DNA of 64,000 nucleotides, from the NCBI RefSeq assembly GCF_031583065.1, contig NZ_CP134053.1:5373001-5437000 (forward strand). Reading direction: 5' to 3'. A program made the translations under genes and the position numbers. The notes under the pieces are model-generated. The model was not told the origin of the DNA. It saw only the letters and a list, made by a program, of their open reading frames with translations, and made no database searches. Positions 49,718 through 58,919 of the stretch are shown here, piece after piece. Each line of letters opens with the position of its first letter. Within the stretch, counting starts at the first letter, position 1. Source of the DNA: Streptomyces sp. CGMCC 4.7035. GTDB taxonomy: Bacteria > Actinomycetota > Actinomycetes > Streptomycetales > Streptomycetaceae.

Positions 49718-50671
49718 TCAGCCCTTGGCCACGGCGCGCAGTCGGTCCACCACGTCGGCCCGCAGCTCCGCCGGCTCCAGGACCACGACATCGGGCCCGA
49801 ACTCGACCAGCCAGGCATCCAGACCGTGCCCGTACGGAATCTCCAACTCGTCCCAGCCGTCACCGAGTTCCCGTACGGCGGTGGCCTTCGCCCGAAGGGG
49901 GTACCCCGCGCCCGTCCGCAGCCGGATCCGGGCCGAGCGGTCGGCGATCTCCCCCGCCCAGCTCGCCACGGTCTCGCGGACGGTGACCACATCGGGCACC
50001 TGAGCGGTGAAACCGGCGCCACGGGAACGCACCTTGCCGGTGATCCGGGACAGCCGGAAGACACGCTCGGCGCCCCGGTCGCGGTCCCAGCCCGCCAGAT
50101 ACCAGTGGCCGCGCCAGCACTCCAGCGCCCACGGCTCGACATGGCGCGGCTCGGGCCGGGCGGCGGTGGCCTTGCGGTAGTCGAAGACGACGGGACGGCG
50201 GTCGCGGCAGGCCAGCATCAGCGGCTCGAACGCTGCCTCGTGGACGGGGATGCGAGGCTCCAGCGCGCCATGGGCCTCGTACGGGTCGACGTCCTCGGGC
50301 AGACCCGCGGCGCGCAGCTTCTGCAGGGCACCGCTCGCGGCACCGGCGAGCCTGGCCTGCTGCCACACCTTGGCGGCGAGCCCCAGCGCGGCGGCCTCCT
50401 CCGCGTCCAGGGTGATGGGCGGCAGCCGGTTGCTGTCCCGGCGGGCCAGATAGCCGACCTCGCCGTCCAGGTTCTCCACGGTCTCGATGACCAGGCCCAG
50501 CTCGCGCAGGTCGTCCTTGTCGCGCTCGAACATCCGGTTGAAGGAGTCGTCACTGCCCGCTTCGAGGTAGGCCTCGAGGGACTCGCGCAGCTCGCGCTTG
50601 CTGAGCGGCCGCCGCGTGCCGAGCAGACACAACGCCAGGTTCATCAGCCGCTCGGCCTTGGCAATGGCCAT
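49718..50671 (-). CDS. pafB: WYL-domain transcriptional regulator PafB
   Basis: 317 residues from ATG 50671 (MAIAKAERLMN). Helix-turn-helix AERLMNLALCLLGTRRPLSKRELRESLEAYLEAG ... FERDKDDLRELGLVIET, then the WYL domain (CRDRRPVVFDYRKATAARPEPRHVEPWALECWRGHWYLAGWDRDRGAERVFRLSRI) and the WCX-like C-terminus. Partner of PafC. In actinobacteria the pair is linked to the proteasome locus by position, although its main role is transcriptional activation after DNA damage. Preceded by a hairpin at 50744-50771. Confidence 0.93.
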   Translation of the reverse strand: MAIAKAERLMNLALCLLGTRRPLSKRELRESLEAYLEAGSDDSFNRMFERDKDDLRELGLVIETVENLDGEVGYLARRDSNRLPPITLDAEEAAALGLAAKVWQQARLAGAASGALQKLRAAGLPEDVDPYEAHGALEPRIPVHEAAFEPLMLACRDRRPVVFDYRKATAARPEPRHVEPWALECWRGHWYLAGWDRDRGAERVFRLSRITGKVRSRGAGFTAQVPDVVTVRETVASWAGEIADRSARIRLRTGAGYPLRAKATAVRELGDGWDELEIPYGHGLDAWLVEFGPDVVVLEPAELRADVVDRLRAVAKG

Positions 50672-50743
50672 CGACGCGCTTCGCCTCCCTATGGTGCTTA
50701 CGACCGACGACCGTACCGCCCGCAGGGGTCGCGGCAAAGCCGA

Positions 50744-50771
50744 GGGCCCATGCCCGTACAGGCATGGGCCC
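50744..50771 (-). terminator. Terminator after the single-domain FKBP gene
   Basis: Perfect 11-bp stem GGGCCCATGCC / GGCATGGGCCC with a six-base loop between the FKBP stop (50846) and pafB. Confidence 0.8.
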
Positions 50772-50845
50772 CAAGTGATCGTTTCCGGTCGGACCCGGTA
50801 CGGCGATCCGGCGTCGGCTAGATCCTCGCGGACCTCGTGCGACGA

Positions 50846-51217
50846 TCAGACTCCGAGCAGGTCCACCACGAAGATCAGGGTCTCGCCGGGCTTGATCGCC
50901 GGGGTCGGGCTCTGGTTGCCGTAGGCGAGGTGGGCCGGGATGGTCAGCTGGCGACGGCCGCCGACCTTCATGCCCTGCACACCCAAGTCCCAGCCCTTGA
51001 TGACCCGGCCGCCGCCCAGCGGGAAGCGGAACGGCGTCCCACGGTTCCAGCTCGCGTCGAACTCCTCACCAGTGCTGAAGGCGACACCCACGTAGTGAAC
51101 GGTGACGGTCTGACCCGCCTCCGCCACGGCGCCGTCACCCTCCCACAGATCCTTGATCTCAAGGTCCGCCGGGGGCTCGCCACCCGGGAAGTCGATCTCG
51201 GGCTTCTCGATGCTCAC
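50846..51217 (-). CDS. FKBP-type peptidyl-prolyl cis-trans isomerase, cytosolic
   Basis: 123 residues, a single FKBP domain without signal peptide. Conserved blocks: VTVHYVGVAFSTGEEFDASWNRGTPFRFPLGGGRVIKGWDLGVQGMKVGGRRQLTIPAHLAYGNQ and the end TLIFVVDLLGV. It contains the usual active-site residues Tyr, Phe, Asp, Trp (GWDLG) and the final Phe. Catalyses proline isomerisation in folding proteins. A second, exported two-domain FKBP lies 70 bases upstream in the same direction. Confidence 0.93.
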   Translation of the reverse strand: MSIEKPEIDFPGGEPPADLEIKDLWEGDGAVAEAGQTVTVHYVGVAFSTGEEFDASWNRGTPFRFPLGGGRVIKGWDLGVQGMKVGGRRQLTIPAHLAYGNQSPTPAIKPGETLIFVVDLLGV

Positions 51218-51287
51218 GTCAAAAGCTCCTGCTTGTTCGTGTTGAGGCCATTACGGCAACACCGACACTCTCACATCCCCGCAGGGG

Positions 51288-52298
51288 TTACATCTTCGCC
51301 AGGATGTCGACGGAGAAGATCAGCGTCGAGTCCTTCTTGATACCGCTGCCCGCGGGCGGGTTGTCGCCGTACCCCAGCTTCGGCGGAATCACCACGAGCA
51401 CGCGGCTGCCCACCTTCTTGCCCGTCAGACCCTGCGCCCAGCCCTTGACGACCTGCTGGAGCGAGAACGAGGCGAGCTGGCCTCGGCCATACGTGGAGTC
51501 GAACTCCTTGCCGGTGTCCCACACCACGCCCTTGTACTGCACGAGGACCGTGCTGTCCGCGGCCACCTTCTCCCCGTCGCCCTCGATCACATAGTTCGCG
51601 ACCAGAGCGGTCGGGGCCTTCACCTTCGGCACGTCGATGGACGGGGCCTTGCCGTCGGTGTTCGTCCCCACCTTCGGCAGAGCGGCGTCGTTCTGCGCGA
51701 CCGTCTCACCCTTGGCGGAACTCTTCGAGTTGAACGTGTTCTCGATGTCCACCACGAACACCAGCGTGTCCGTGCCCTTGATACCCGCCTGCGAGTTGCC
51801 CTGCGTGCCATAACCCCAGGTCGGAGGCACCGACATCAGCACCCGGCTGCCCGTCTTCTTACCCGTCAGGGCATACCGCCAGCCGTCGATGATGCCGCCC
51901 TTGGCCAGCTGGATGACCAGCGCGGTCTTACGGTCGTACGAGTTGTCGAAGACCTTCGCCGTGTCCCAGATCTGACCCAGGTAGTTCGCCTGGATGTAGT
52001 CGTTCTCCGCGACCGTGCGGCCACTGCCCGCGATCACCGTTTTGACCGCCAGATCCTTCGACGGCGACCCGGTGCCCTTCGCCACGGTCGGCTTCTCACC
52101 GAACTTCGTACCCGCGGTAATGGCCGGCAGCGGACCCTCGACGATCTTCGGCGACGGGGCGGCGGACGGCGTCGACGCCGAGGGCGATGGGGAAGAACTG
52201 GCGCTGGCCTTGCTCTTGTCGGACGACTCGTCACCGCATCCGGCGAGCGTGACCAGTCCGGCGGGCAGAGCGGCAAGGAGAAGGGAGCGTCGGCGCAC
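51288..52298 (-). CDS. Lipoprotein with two FKBP-type isomerase domains
   Basis: 336 residues from GTG 52298, with GAGG upstream; the longer frame to 52418 is unsupported. Signal peptide with lipobox (RRRSLLLAALPAGLVTLAGC), then a Ser/Pro-rich linker. The first FKBP-like domain (about 105-205, VIAGSGRTVAENDYIQANYLGQIWDTAKVFDNSYDR) is followed by a second (about 240-336, NYVIEGDGEKVAADSTVLVQYKGVVWDTGKEFDSTY). Both keep the GW(R/A)..LTGKK.GSRVL core. It should be anchored outside the membrane and help folding of exported proteins. Lies between pafA and the cytosolic FKBP. Confidence 0.92.
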   Translation of the reverse strand: MRRRSLLLAALPAGLVTLAGCGDESSDKSKASASSSPSPSASTPSAAPSPKIVEGPLPAITAGTKFGEKPTVAKGTGSPSKDLAVKTVIAGSGRTVAENDYIQANYLGQIWDTAKVFDNSYDRKTALVIQLAKGGIIDGWRYALTGKKTGSRVLMSVPPTWGYGTQGNSQAGIKGTDTLVFVVDIENTFNSKSSAKGETVAQNDAALPKVGTNTDGKAPSIDVPKVKAPTALVANYVIEGDGEKVAADSTVLVQYKGVVWDTGKEFDSTYGRGQLASFSLQQVVKGWAQGLTGKKVGSRVLVVIPPKLGYGDNPPAGSGIKKDSTLIFSVDILAKM

Positions 52299-52427
52299 GA
52301 TGAGGGCCTCGTATCGATCGATCTTCAATGATGGCGTGCGCGCAACTCTACGACGTGGAAAGGGCGCCGCACGGCAAACGTACGACGCCCCGCGTTGCGT
52401 TCCCGCGAACCGCGGCAAACGCCCGCC

Positions 52428-53789
52428 TCACATCCCGGCGATCAGCTTCTCCACCCGGTCGTCCACCGAACGGAACGGGTCCTTGCACAACACCGTCCGC
52501 TGCGCCTGGTCGTTGAGCTTCAGGTGCACCCAGTCGACCGTGAAATCACGGCGCTGCTCCTGCGCCCGCCGGATGAAGTCGCCGCGCAGCCGCGCCCGAG
52601 TCGTCTGCGGCGGAACCGACTTGCCCTCGAAGATCTTCAAGTCGTTGCAGATCCGCGTGGCTTGTCCCTTCTTCTCCAGCAGGTAGTACAGGCCCCGGCG
52701 ACGATGAATGTCGTGGTAGGCGAGGTCTATCTGCGCGACCCTCGGATGCGACATCGTCATGTTGTGCTTCGCCCGGTACCGCTCGATGAGCTTGTACTTC
52801 ATCACCCAGTCGATCTCGGTGCCGATCCGGTCGAGATCCTCGGACTCGATCGCGTCCAGCGTGCGGCCCCACAGCTCCAGGACCTGCTCCACCGTGCCCG
52901 TACGGATCCCGCGGCGCTCACAGAAGTCCACGGCCTTCTCGTAGTACTCCCGCTGCACCTCCAGGGCCGAGGCCTCACGGCCGCTCGCCAGACGCACCTT
53001 GCGCCGGCCCGTGATGTCATGACTGACCTCGCGGATCGCCCGGATCGGGTTCTCCAGGGTCAGGTCCCGCATCACCGTCCCCGCCTCGATCATGCGCAGC
53101 ACCAGGTCGGTCGCACCGACCTTGAGCAGCATCGTCGTCTCCGACATGTTCGAGTCGCCCACGATGACGTGCAGACGGCGGTAACGCTCCGCGTCCGCGT
53201 GCGGCTCGTCACGCGTATTGATGATCGGCCGGGAACGCGTCGTCGCCGAGCTGACGCCCTCCCAGATGTGCTCGGCCCGCTGGCTGACGCAGTAGACGGC
53301 ACCCCGCGGCGTCTGCAGCACCTTGCCCGCACCGCACAGCAGCTGCCGCGTGACCAGGAACGGAATCAGGATGTCCGCGAGCCGGGAGAACTCCCCGTGC
53401 CGGGCCACCAGGTAGTTCTCGTGGCAACCGTAGGAGTTGCCCGCCGAGTCCGTGTTGTTCTTGAAGAGGTAGACATCGCCCGCGATTCCCTCCTCGTGCA
53501 GGCGACGTTCGGCGTCGACCAGGAGTCCTTCCAGAATGCGCTCGCCGGCCTTGTCGTGAGTGACGAGTTCCGTCACGTTGTCACATTCGGGTGTCGCGTA
53601 TTCCGGATGTGATCCCACGTCGAGATAGAGGCGGGCACCGTTCCGCAGAAAGACATTGCTGCTACGGCCCCATGACACGACACGGCGGAAGAGGTACCGC
53701 GCCACCTCGTCAGGCGACAGGCGGCGCTGTCCCCTGAACGTGCACGTGACGCCGTACTCGTTCTCCAGCCCGAAAATGCGGCGGTCCAT
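52428..53789 (-). CDS. pafA: Pup-protein ligase PafA
   Basis: 453 residues. Carboxylate-amine ligase fold related to glutamine synthetase. The N-terminal metal ligands are in [16 protein letters not shown]; the catalytic aspartate region is [20 protein letters not shown]; the nucleotide/Arg region is [31 protein letters not shown]. It phosphorylates the C-terminal glutamate of Pup and attaches it to substrate lysines. It lacks the ~40-residue loop found in Dop. The Pup encoded at 58510-58728 already ends in Glu, so it can be used directly. Strong identification. Confidence 0.95.
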   Translation of the reverse strand: MDRRIFGLENEYGVTCTFRGQRRLSPDEVARYLFRRVVSWGRSSNVFLRNGARLYLDVGSHPEYATPECDNVTELVTHDKAGERILEGLLVDAERRLHEEGIAGDVYLFKNNTDSAGNSYGCHENYLVARHGEFSRLADILIPFLVTRQLLCGAGKVLQTPRGAVYCVSQRAEHIWEGVSSATTRSRPIINTRDEPHADAERYRRLHVIVGDSNMSETTMLLKVGATDLVLRMIEAGTVMRDLTLENPIRAIREVSHDITGRRKVRLASGREASALEVQREYYEKAVDFCERRGIRTGTVEQVLELWGRTLDAIESEDLDRIGTEIDWVMKYKLIERYRAKHNMTMSHPRVAQIDLAYHDIHRRRGLYYLLEKKGQATRICNDLKIFEGKSVPPQTTRARLRGDFIRRAQEQRRDFTVDWVHLKLNDQAQRTVLCKDPFRSVDDRVEKLIAGM

Positions 53790-53798
53790 GACTGAACA

Positions 53799-55076
53799 TT
53801 ACGCCCGATCCCCCGAGCTGAAACGGGGTTCGACAGCACGGTTCGGATCATTTTCCGATGAAGCCGCAACCACCGCACTCCCCGCCGGAGCTGCGAGGAC
53901 CCGCCCGGTGGCCAGCAGGACCAGCAACGACACGGCTCCCGCGACACCCGGCACCGCGAACCCCCACCCGGCGCCACCCGCCTGGACGACCGGACCCGCC
54001 ACGCCCGTTCCCACCGACGCACCCACCGTGAACGTCGTCACAAGCCAGGAGAACGCCTCCGTGACCGTGCCGCTCGGCGCATACCGGTCGACAAGCACGA
54101 ACGCACAAGCGATGCACGGCGCCAGGAACACCCCGGCAAGCGCCGTCAGCGCCGTCATGGCCGGCGCACCCGGCATCAGCACCAACGGCAGATAACACAC
54201 CGCCAGAAGCGCGACGAGCACACGCAGTCGCCGCTCCGGCACACCACCCCACTGCCGCGCCCCGTACACCGTGCCACCGACGAGCGCACCCAGCCCCAGC
54301 GCGGCCATCAGCCACCCGTACACCGCGTCACCGCCATGGTCATCCGCGTACGACACGGCGGCCACCGTGATCGAGCCGAGCGCGATCCCGACGAACAGGA
54401 ACGCCCCCAGCAGCGCGAGCAGCCCCGGCGAGCGCAGGGCGCCCAGCCAGTGCGCCTCACGCGGCGCCGAGCGCCACGCGCGCGACGGCGCCGACACGAC
54501 CACCGAGAGAGCCCCCAGCACACCGATCACATTCAGCACGACCAACGCGACCTCCGCGGACCACACCGACACGCACAGCGTCACCAGGAGCGGGCCGACC
54601 GTGAACATCACCTCCTGAGCCACCGCGTCCATCGCGTACGCCGTGTGCACCTGCTCCTCCCGGCGCAACACGGCCGGCCACAGAGCCCGCAGACCGCCCT
54701 CCAGCGGCGGCGTGAACAGCCCGGCCACCACCATGGCCGCGTAGGCCGCCGGAAGCGGATCCACGCCCGTCACGGCGAACACGGTCATGGCCAGGGCGGA
54801 GACGAGCGCGGCCGGCAACTGGACACGCGGCTGACCGTGCAGGTCCACCAGCCGGCCCAGCAGCGGCTGCCCCACGGCGTTAGCCACCCCGTACACCGCG
54901 GCGAGCGCCCCCGCGAGGCTGTAGGTGCCGCCTTCGGCGCGCACGAACAGCACGACGGCGATCGCGGCCGTGGCGTTCGGCAACCGGCCCACCAGCGTCC
55001 CGACGAGCAGGCGCGTGGCGTGCCTCGCCCTGAGGATCTCCAGGTATCCCGCGGCCATGCCCAAGCCCTTCGTCAT
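53799..55076 (-). CDS. MFS transporter
   Basis: 425 residues with about 12 membrane helices. Motif-A-like stretch GQPLLGRLVDLHGQPRVQ after helix 2, and a central cytoplasmic loop (SRAWRSAPREAHW). ATG 55076 has no ribosome site; ATG 55058, six codons in, has AAGG upstream and may be the real start. It ends nine bases before pafA in the same direction. It is divergent from a LacI-family regulator with only 38 bases between, so that regulator probably controls it. Substrate unknown. Confidence 0.85.
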   Translation of the reverse strand: MTKGLGMAAGYLEILRARHATRLLVGTLVGRLPNATAAIAVVLFVRAEGGTYSLAGALAAVYGVANAVGQPLLGRLVDLHGQPRVQLPAALVSALAMTVFAVTGVDPLPAAYAAMVVAGLFTPPLEGGLRALWPAVLRREEQVHTAYAMDAVAQEVMFTVGPLLVTLCVSVWSAEVALVVLNVIGVLGALSVVVSAPSRAWRSAPREAHWLGALRSPGLLALLGAFLFVGIALGSITVAAVSYADDHGGDAVYGWLMAALGLGALVGGTVYGARQWGGVPERRLRVLVALLAVCYLPLVLMPGAPAMTALTALAGVFLAPCIACAFVLVDRYAPSGTVTEAFSWLVTTFTVGASVGTGVAGPVVQAGGAGWGFAVPGVAGAVSLLVLLATGRVLAAPAGSAVVAASSENDPNRAVEPRFSSGDRA

Positions 55077-55114
55077 GACAAGTTTTACGTATAACGTCGC
55101 CTGCCATACGTACC

Positions 55115-56170
55115 ATGAGCGCAGACCACGAGTCCAGACGAAAGAGCAGGCAGACGGTGGCACGAGGTACCACGCGACCCACCAGCCGCGACGTCGCCCA
55201 AGCCGCCGGGGTCTCCCAGGCCGCCGTATCCCTCGTCCTCGGCGACAAATGGCGCGGACGCGTCTCCGAACCCACCGCCCAACGCGTCCGCGAAGCCGCA
55301 CGAGAACTCGGCTACCGACCCAACCTCGCCGCCCGCAACCTACGCCTCGGCCGCACCCGAACCGTCCTGCTCGTCGTACCGGCACTCACCACCGAATTCT
55401 TCGCCGGCGTCTACACCGGCGCCGCCCGAGTCGCCGCCGAACACGGCTTCGGCGTCGTCCTCTACCCCTCCCCCGAAGGCGTCGGCCCCGCCAAAGACCC
55501 CTTCCACTCCGCACAAGCCGCACTGGACGGCGTCCTCGCCTCCTCCATGGCCGCAGACGCACTCACCGCGATCCACGGCGACCAACTCCCCCTCGTCATG
55601 CTCGACAGCGACCCCAACGGCAGCATGGGCGCCGCAACCGTCAACCTCGACATCACCGACGGCGTACGACAAGTCGCCCAACACCTGCTCGCACTCGGCC
55701 ACCGCCGATTCCTCCACCTCGCGGCAGACGTCCCCTCGTGGACATTCCAGATCCGGGCCCGCGAGCTCGCCGCACGCGTGAGCCAGGTGCCCGGCACCAG
55801 CATCCGCACCACACACGCCCCCATCTCCATCGAAGGCGCCCTCACCGCCGCAGAAACCGCCCTCGCCACCCCCGGCCCCCGCCCCACCGCCCTCGTCTGC
55901 GACGACGACAAACTCGCCGCCGGCGCCTACAAAGCAGCCCGACGCCTCGGCCTGCGCATCCCCGACGACCTCTCCGTCACCGGCCTCGACGACCTCGCCC
56001 TCGCCACCGCCATCGACCCCGAACTCACCACCGTCCGCCTCGACGCCGAACAGTTCGGCGAACGCGGCATGCAAGCCCTCCTCGCCGTCCTGGAGGGCCG
56101 CACACCCGAAGAGGGGGACATCCCCGTGGAACTGGTCGTACGCGGCTCCACGGCCCCACCACGCCCCTGA
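55115..56170 (+). CDS. LacI-family transcriptional regulator
   Basis: 351 residues. The helix-turn-helix RPTSRDVAQAAGVSQAAVSLVLGDK is followed by the hinge helix and a periplasmic-binding-type effector domain (TRTVLLVVPALTTEFFAGVYTGA, AALDGVLASSMAADAL, RPTALVCDDDKLAAGAYKAARRLGLRIPDDLSVTGLDDLALA, ELTTVRLDAEQFGERGMQALL). No ribosome site precedes ATG 55115, so translation may be leaderless. Two TACGTA motifs lie in the short divergent region with the MFS gene. Effector unknown, probably a small carbohydrate-like compound. Codon use in this gene is unusually C-rich (many GCC/ACC/CTC). Confidence 0.87.
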   Translation: MSADHESRRKSRQTVARGTTRPTSRDVAQAAGVSQAAVSLVLGDKWRGRVSEPTAQRVREAARELGYRPNLAARNLRLGRTRTVLLVVPALTTEFFAGVYTGAARVAAEHGFGVVLYPSPEGVGPAKDPFHSAQAALDGVLASSMAADALTAIHGDQLPLVMLDSDPNGSMGAATVNLDITDGVRQVAQHLLALGHRRFLHLAADVPSWTFQIRARELAARVSQVPGTSIRTTHAPISIEGALTAAETALATPGPRPTALVCDDDKLAAGAYKAARRLGLRIPDDLSVTGLDDLALATAIDPELTTVRLDAEQFGERGMQALLAVLEGRTPEEGDIPVELVVRGSTAPPRP

Positions 56171-56183
56171 AGCACAACGCCGC

Positions 56184-56211
56184 GCGCCCCGGCCGAGAAC
56201 GGCCGGGGCGC
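56184..56211. terminator. Bidirectional terminator between lacI-type gene and prcA
   Basis: Perfect 12-bp stem GCGCCCCGGCCG / CGGCCGGGGCGC with AGAA loop, between the convergent LacI-family gene and prcA. Confidence 0.85.
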
Positions 56212-56260
56212 ACACAAAGCGGGCTGAGGCAACACACACCTCACCGAGCGAGACGAACGA

Positions 56261-57013
56261 TCACTCCTCGTCCCCCGCAGTCTCGTCCTCCGTCTCCGCG
56301 GCAGAAGCCGCACCATCAGCCTCGAGGAGACGAGACAGCTGACGCCCGACGATGCGCTTGAACTTGCGCTGCTGCGGACGCGTACGGTCCAGCACCGCAA
56401 CCTCCAGGCGCTCCGCGGGAATCTCCCGCTGAGTACCGTTCGTGTCACGGGACAAGGCCTGCACGGCGAGCTTCAGCGCCTCAGCAAGGCTCATGCCGTC
56501 CTGGTGCTGCTGATCCAGGAAACTGCTGATCTGCTCCGCATTACCGCCCACCGCGACCGAACCGTGCTCATCCACGATCGACCCGTCATGCGGCAGCCGA
56601 TAGATCTGATCACCCTCCGGGGTCTCCCCCACCTCGGCGACCACCAACTCCACCTCATACGGCTTCTCCGCCGCACTGGAGAAGATCGTGCCCAGAGTCT
56701 GCGCATACACGTTCGCCAGACCACGGGCGGTAACGTCATCACGGTCGTAGGTGTAACCACGAAGATCGGCGTACCGAACGCCACCGATCCTCAGATTCTC
56801 GTACTCGTTGTACTTACCGGCAGCCGCAAAACCGATCCGGTCATAGATCTCACTGAACTTGTGCAGCGCACGGGACGGGTTCTCACCGACGAAGACAATG
56901 CCGTCGGCGTACTGCAGCACGACCAGACTACGGCCGCGCGCGATGCCCTTACGGGCGTACTCCGCCCGGTCGGCCATCGCCTGCTGGGGGGAGACATAGA
57001 ACGGCGTCGACAC
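56261..57013 (-). CDS. prcA: 20S proteasome alpha subunit
   Basis: 250 residues from GTG 57013. Alpha-type signature at the N-terminus ([40 protein letters not shown]), [31 protein letters not shown] and the C-terminal acidic tail. It lacks a catalytic N-terminal threonine, as expected. Seven copies form each outer ring and gate entry, docking with ARC through the HbYX-like C-terminus of the ATPase. It follows prcB after 60 bases. Confidence 0.95.
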   Translation of the reverse strand: MSTPFYVSPQQAMADRAEYARKGIARGRSLVVLQYADGIVFVGENPSRALHKFSEIYDRIGFAAAGKYNEYENLRIGGVRYADLRGYTYDRDDVTARGLANVYAQTLGTIFSSAAEKPYEVELVVAEVGETPEGDQIYRLPHDGSIVDEHGSVAVGGNAEQISSFLDQQHQDGMSLAEALKLAVQALSRDTNGTQREIPAERLEVAVLDRTRPQQRKFKRIVGRQLSRLLEADGAASAAETEDETAGDEE

Positions 57014-57073
57014 CGGTTATCCGTCCCTTTCTGTCATAGTCACTGGATCACCTCGACAAGAGACTCGCCGCCG

Positions 57074-57919
57074 TCAGAGCAACGCGGCCCGCGGACCGTC
57101 GGGCTGCTCCAGACGCCGCTCCAGAATCGAACGCGCGATCCCGGACGACTCGTCCTCGGTCAGCCGACGGAAACCGTCCTCAGTGATCACGGTGACGATC
57201 GGATAGATCCGGCGGGCGACATCGGGACCACCGGTCGCCGAGTCGTCGTCAGCCGCGTCGTACAGAGCCTGCACCACCAGCGTGGTGGCCTGCTCCTCGC
57301 TCAGGTCCTCACGGAAAAGCTTCTTCATCGCGCCGCGCGCGAAGATCGAGCCGGAGCCCGTGGCCGCAAAGCCGTGCTCCTCCGAACGGCCGCCCGTCAC
57401 GTCGTACGAGAAGATGCGGCCCTTGCCACGATCGACATCGAAGCCGGCGAAGAGAGGCACCACGGCCAGACCCTGCATGGCCATGCCCAGGTTGGAACGG
57501 ATCATGGTCGACAGACGGTTCGCCTTGCCCTCCAGGGACAGCTGCGCGCCCTCGACCTTCTCGAAGTGCTCCAGCTCCAGCTGGAACAGCTTCACCATCT
57601 CCACGGCCAGACCGGCCGTGCCGGCGATACCCACCGCCGAGTACTCGTCCGCCGGGAACACCTTCTCGATGTCCCGCTGGGCGATCACATTGCCCATGGT
57701 CGCCCGACGGTCACCCGCGAGCACGACGCCCCCCGGGAACGTCGTGGCCACGATCGTGGTGCCGTGCGGGGCCTCGATCACGCCCTGGGTGGGAGGCAGC
57801 TGACGGTTGCCGGGCAGCAGCTGGGGCTGATGCTCGGACAGGAAGTCCATGAAGGACGACGAGCCAGGCGTCAGGAAGGCAGCCGGTAGACGCCCGGTGC
57901 TACGAGGGTTGGCTTCCAC
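57074..57919 (-). CDS. prcB: 20S proteasome beta subunit
   Basis: 281 residues from GTG 57919, with GGAAGG seven to eight bases upstream. A propeptide of about 53 residues ends at ...APHG, and the mature subunit begins [21 protein letters not shown] with the catalytic threonine and the conserved lysine/aspartate neighbours. Later blocks: [37 protein letters not shown]. The first 49 bases of the gene overlap the 3' end of the endonuclease VII-like gene in another frame, so part of the propeptide is encoded in shared sequence. Confidence 0.95.
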   Translation of the reverse strand: MEANPRSTGRLPAAFLTPGSSSFMDFLSEHQPQLLPGNRQLPPTQGVIEAPHGTTIVATTFPGGVVLAGDRRATMGNVIAQRDIEKVFPADEYSAVGIAGTAGLAVEMVKLFQLELEHFEKVEGAQLSLEGKANRLSTMIRSNLGMAMQGLAVVPLFAGFDVDRGKGRIFSYDVTGGRSEEHGFAATGSGSIFARGAMKKLFREDLSEEQATTLVVQALYDAADDDSATGGPDVARRIYPIVTVITEDGFRRLTEDESSGIARSILERRLEQPDGPRAALL

Positions 57920-58458
57920 GCGTTTCCTTCCAGGTAGTCCGCAGCTCGGTTCGCAGTTGTGGGGTCGTCCCTCAACAGGCCGAGGCCGGAATTGCAGTTG
58001 AAGCACAGTACGCCACGGACCCTACCCGTCTTGTGGCAGTGATCCACATGCGTCGCAGGAGCGGATAGGCAAATGCAACAGACGCCCCCTTGAGCGGCGA
58101 TCAGCTCGTCACGCTCGGCCTCAGTCAGGCCGTACTTACGCCAAAGGTGCTGAGTGGGCGCCATCGCCGCCCTGCAAGCCTTACAGCGGCTGGCCAAGCC
58201 ATCGGCAGCGCTGCGCTTTCTATGCCACTCGCTGTGCGGCTTCACTTCGCCACACCCCCGACAACGCTTGTACCCCTCCGGCACGTGGTCCTCAGGTCCC
58301 AGCACTTGAGGCTCCTGTGGTCGGCAGTGGTAGTTGGTGGCGCAGTCCCGGCAATGCCGCTGCAAGCCATCAAGATTTGACCGCTTGCGGGCGAAGGCTG
58401 CGTGCGGCTTGTACTCGCCGCACCGCACGCAGCGCTTCAACTGCTCAGCCCCGGCCAC
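57871..58458 (-). CDS. Endonuclease VII-like HNH protein between pup and prcB
   Basis: 195 residues. The N-terminal ~95 residues hold two zinc-ribbon-like units ([30 protein letters not shown] and [30 protein letters not shown]), a clear internal duplication. The C-terminal part (about 110-175) is the recombination endonuclease VII/HNH core: [39 protein letters not shown], with all metal ligands. The stop lies 49 bases inside prcB. A similar gene is in this place in other Streptomyces genomes as I recall. It could be a domesticated or homing-type nuclease; it has no obvious role in pupylation. Confidence 0.85.
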   Translation of the reverse strand: MAGAEQLKRCVRCGEYKPHAAFARKRSNLDGLQRHCRDCATNYHCRPQEPQVLGPEDHVPEGYKRCRGCGEVKPHSEWHRKRSAADGLASRCKACRAAMAPTQHLWRKYGLTEAERDELIAAQGGVCCICLSAPATHVDHCHKTGRVRGVLCFNCNSGLGLLRDDPTTANRAADYLEGNAWKPTLVAPGVYRLPS

Positions 58459-58509
58459 TCACAACCCCCGCCAACCTTCGATTCGAAGGGAACCTGACCA
58501 GTCGAGCCT

Positions 58510-58728
58510 CTACTCGCCACCCTTCTGAACGAATGAGCGCACGAAATCCTCTGCATTCTCCTCGAGGACATCGTCAATCTCGTCCAGAACCGAGTCCACG
58601 TCATCGCTCAGCTTCTCGTGCCGCTCCTTGAGGTCCTCAGAAGCCTGCGCCTCTGCCGCCTGCTCCTCGACCTCCTCGGTGGAGCGCGTCGCCTTCTGCT
58701 GGCCGCCGCCGGTGTCCTTGGTCGCCAT
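58510..58728 (-). CDS. pup: Prokaryotic ubiquitin-like protein Pup
   Basis: 72 residues from ATG 58728, with GAGG upstream. Disordered, Gln/Glu-rich N-terminus (TGGGQQKATRSTEEVEEQ), the coiled-coil binding region (LKERHEKLSDDVDSVLDEIDDVLEENAEDFVRSFVQKGG), and a C-terminal Gly-Gly-Glu read directly from GGT GGC GAG TAG. Ending in Glu rather than Gln means that deamidation by Dop is not needed before ligation. Attached to lysines of target proteins by PafA; recognised by ARC. First of the dop-pup side genes after the dop stop. Confidence 0.95.
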   Translation of the reverse strand: MATKDTGGGQQKATRSTEEVEEQAAEAQASEDLKERHEKLSDDVDSVLDEIDDVLEENAEDFVRSFVQKGGE

Positions 58729-58919
58729 AACCCTCACCCCGCTCAGTTCGCCCGACATGGTCGACAGGTCGGCATTCCTGCCGATCGGTGATGATCAGAC
58801 CCTACAAGCCCGGTCTGACATCGGCCCCGTAGTTGCTCCAACGTACGGGTGCCACCTCGATGATTCCCTGGCGCCGGGTTTTACACCCTCGCCCGGGGCG
58901 AGCCCGTCCGTGTGCCGCC

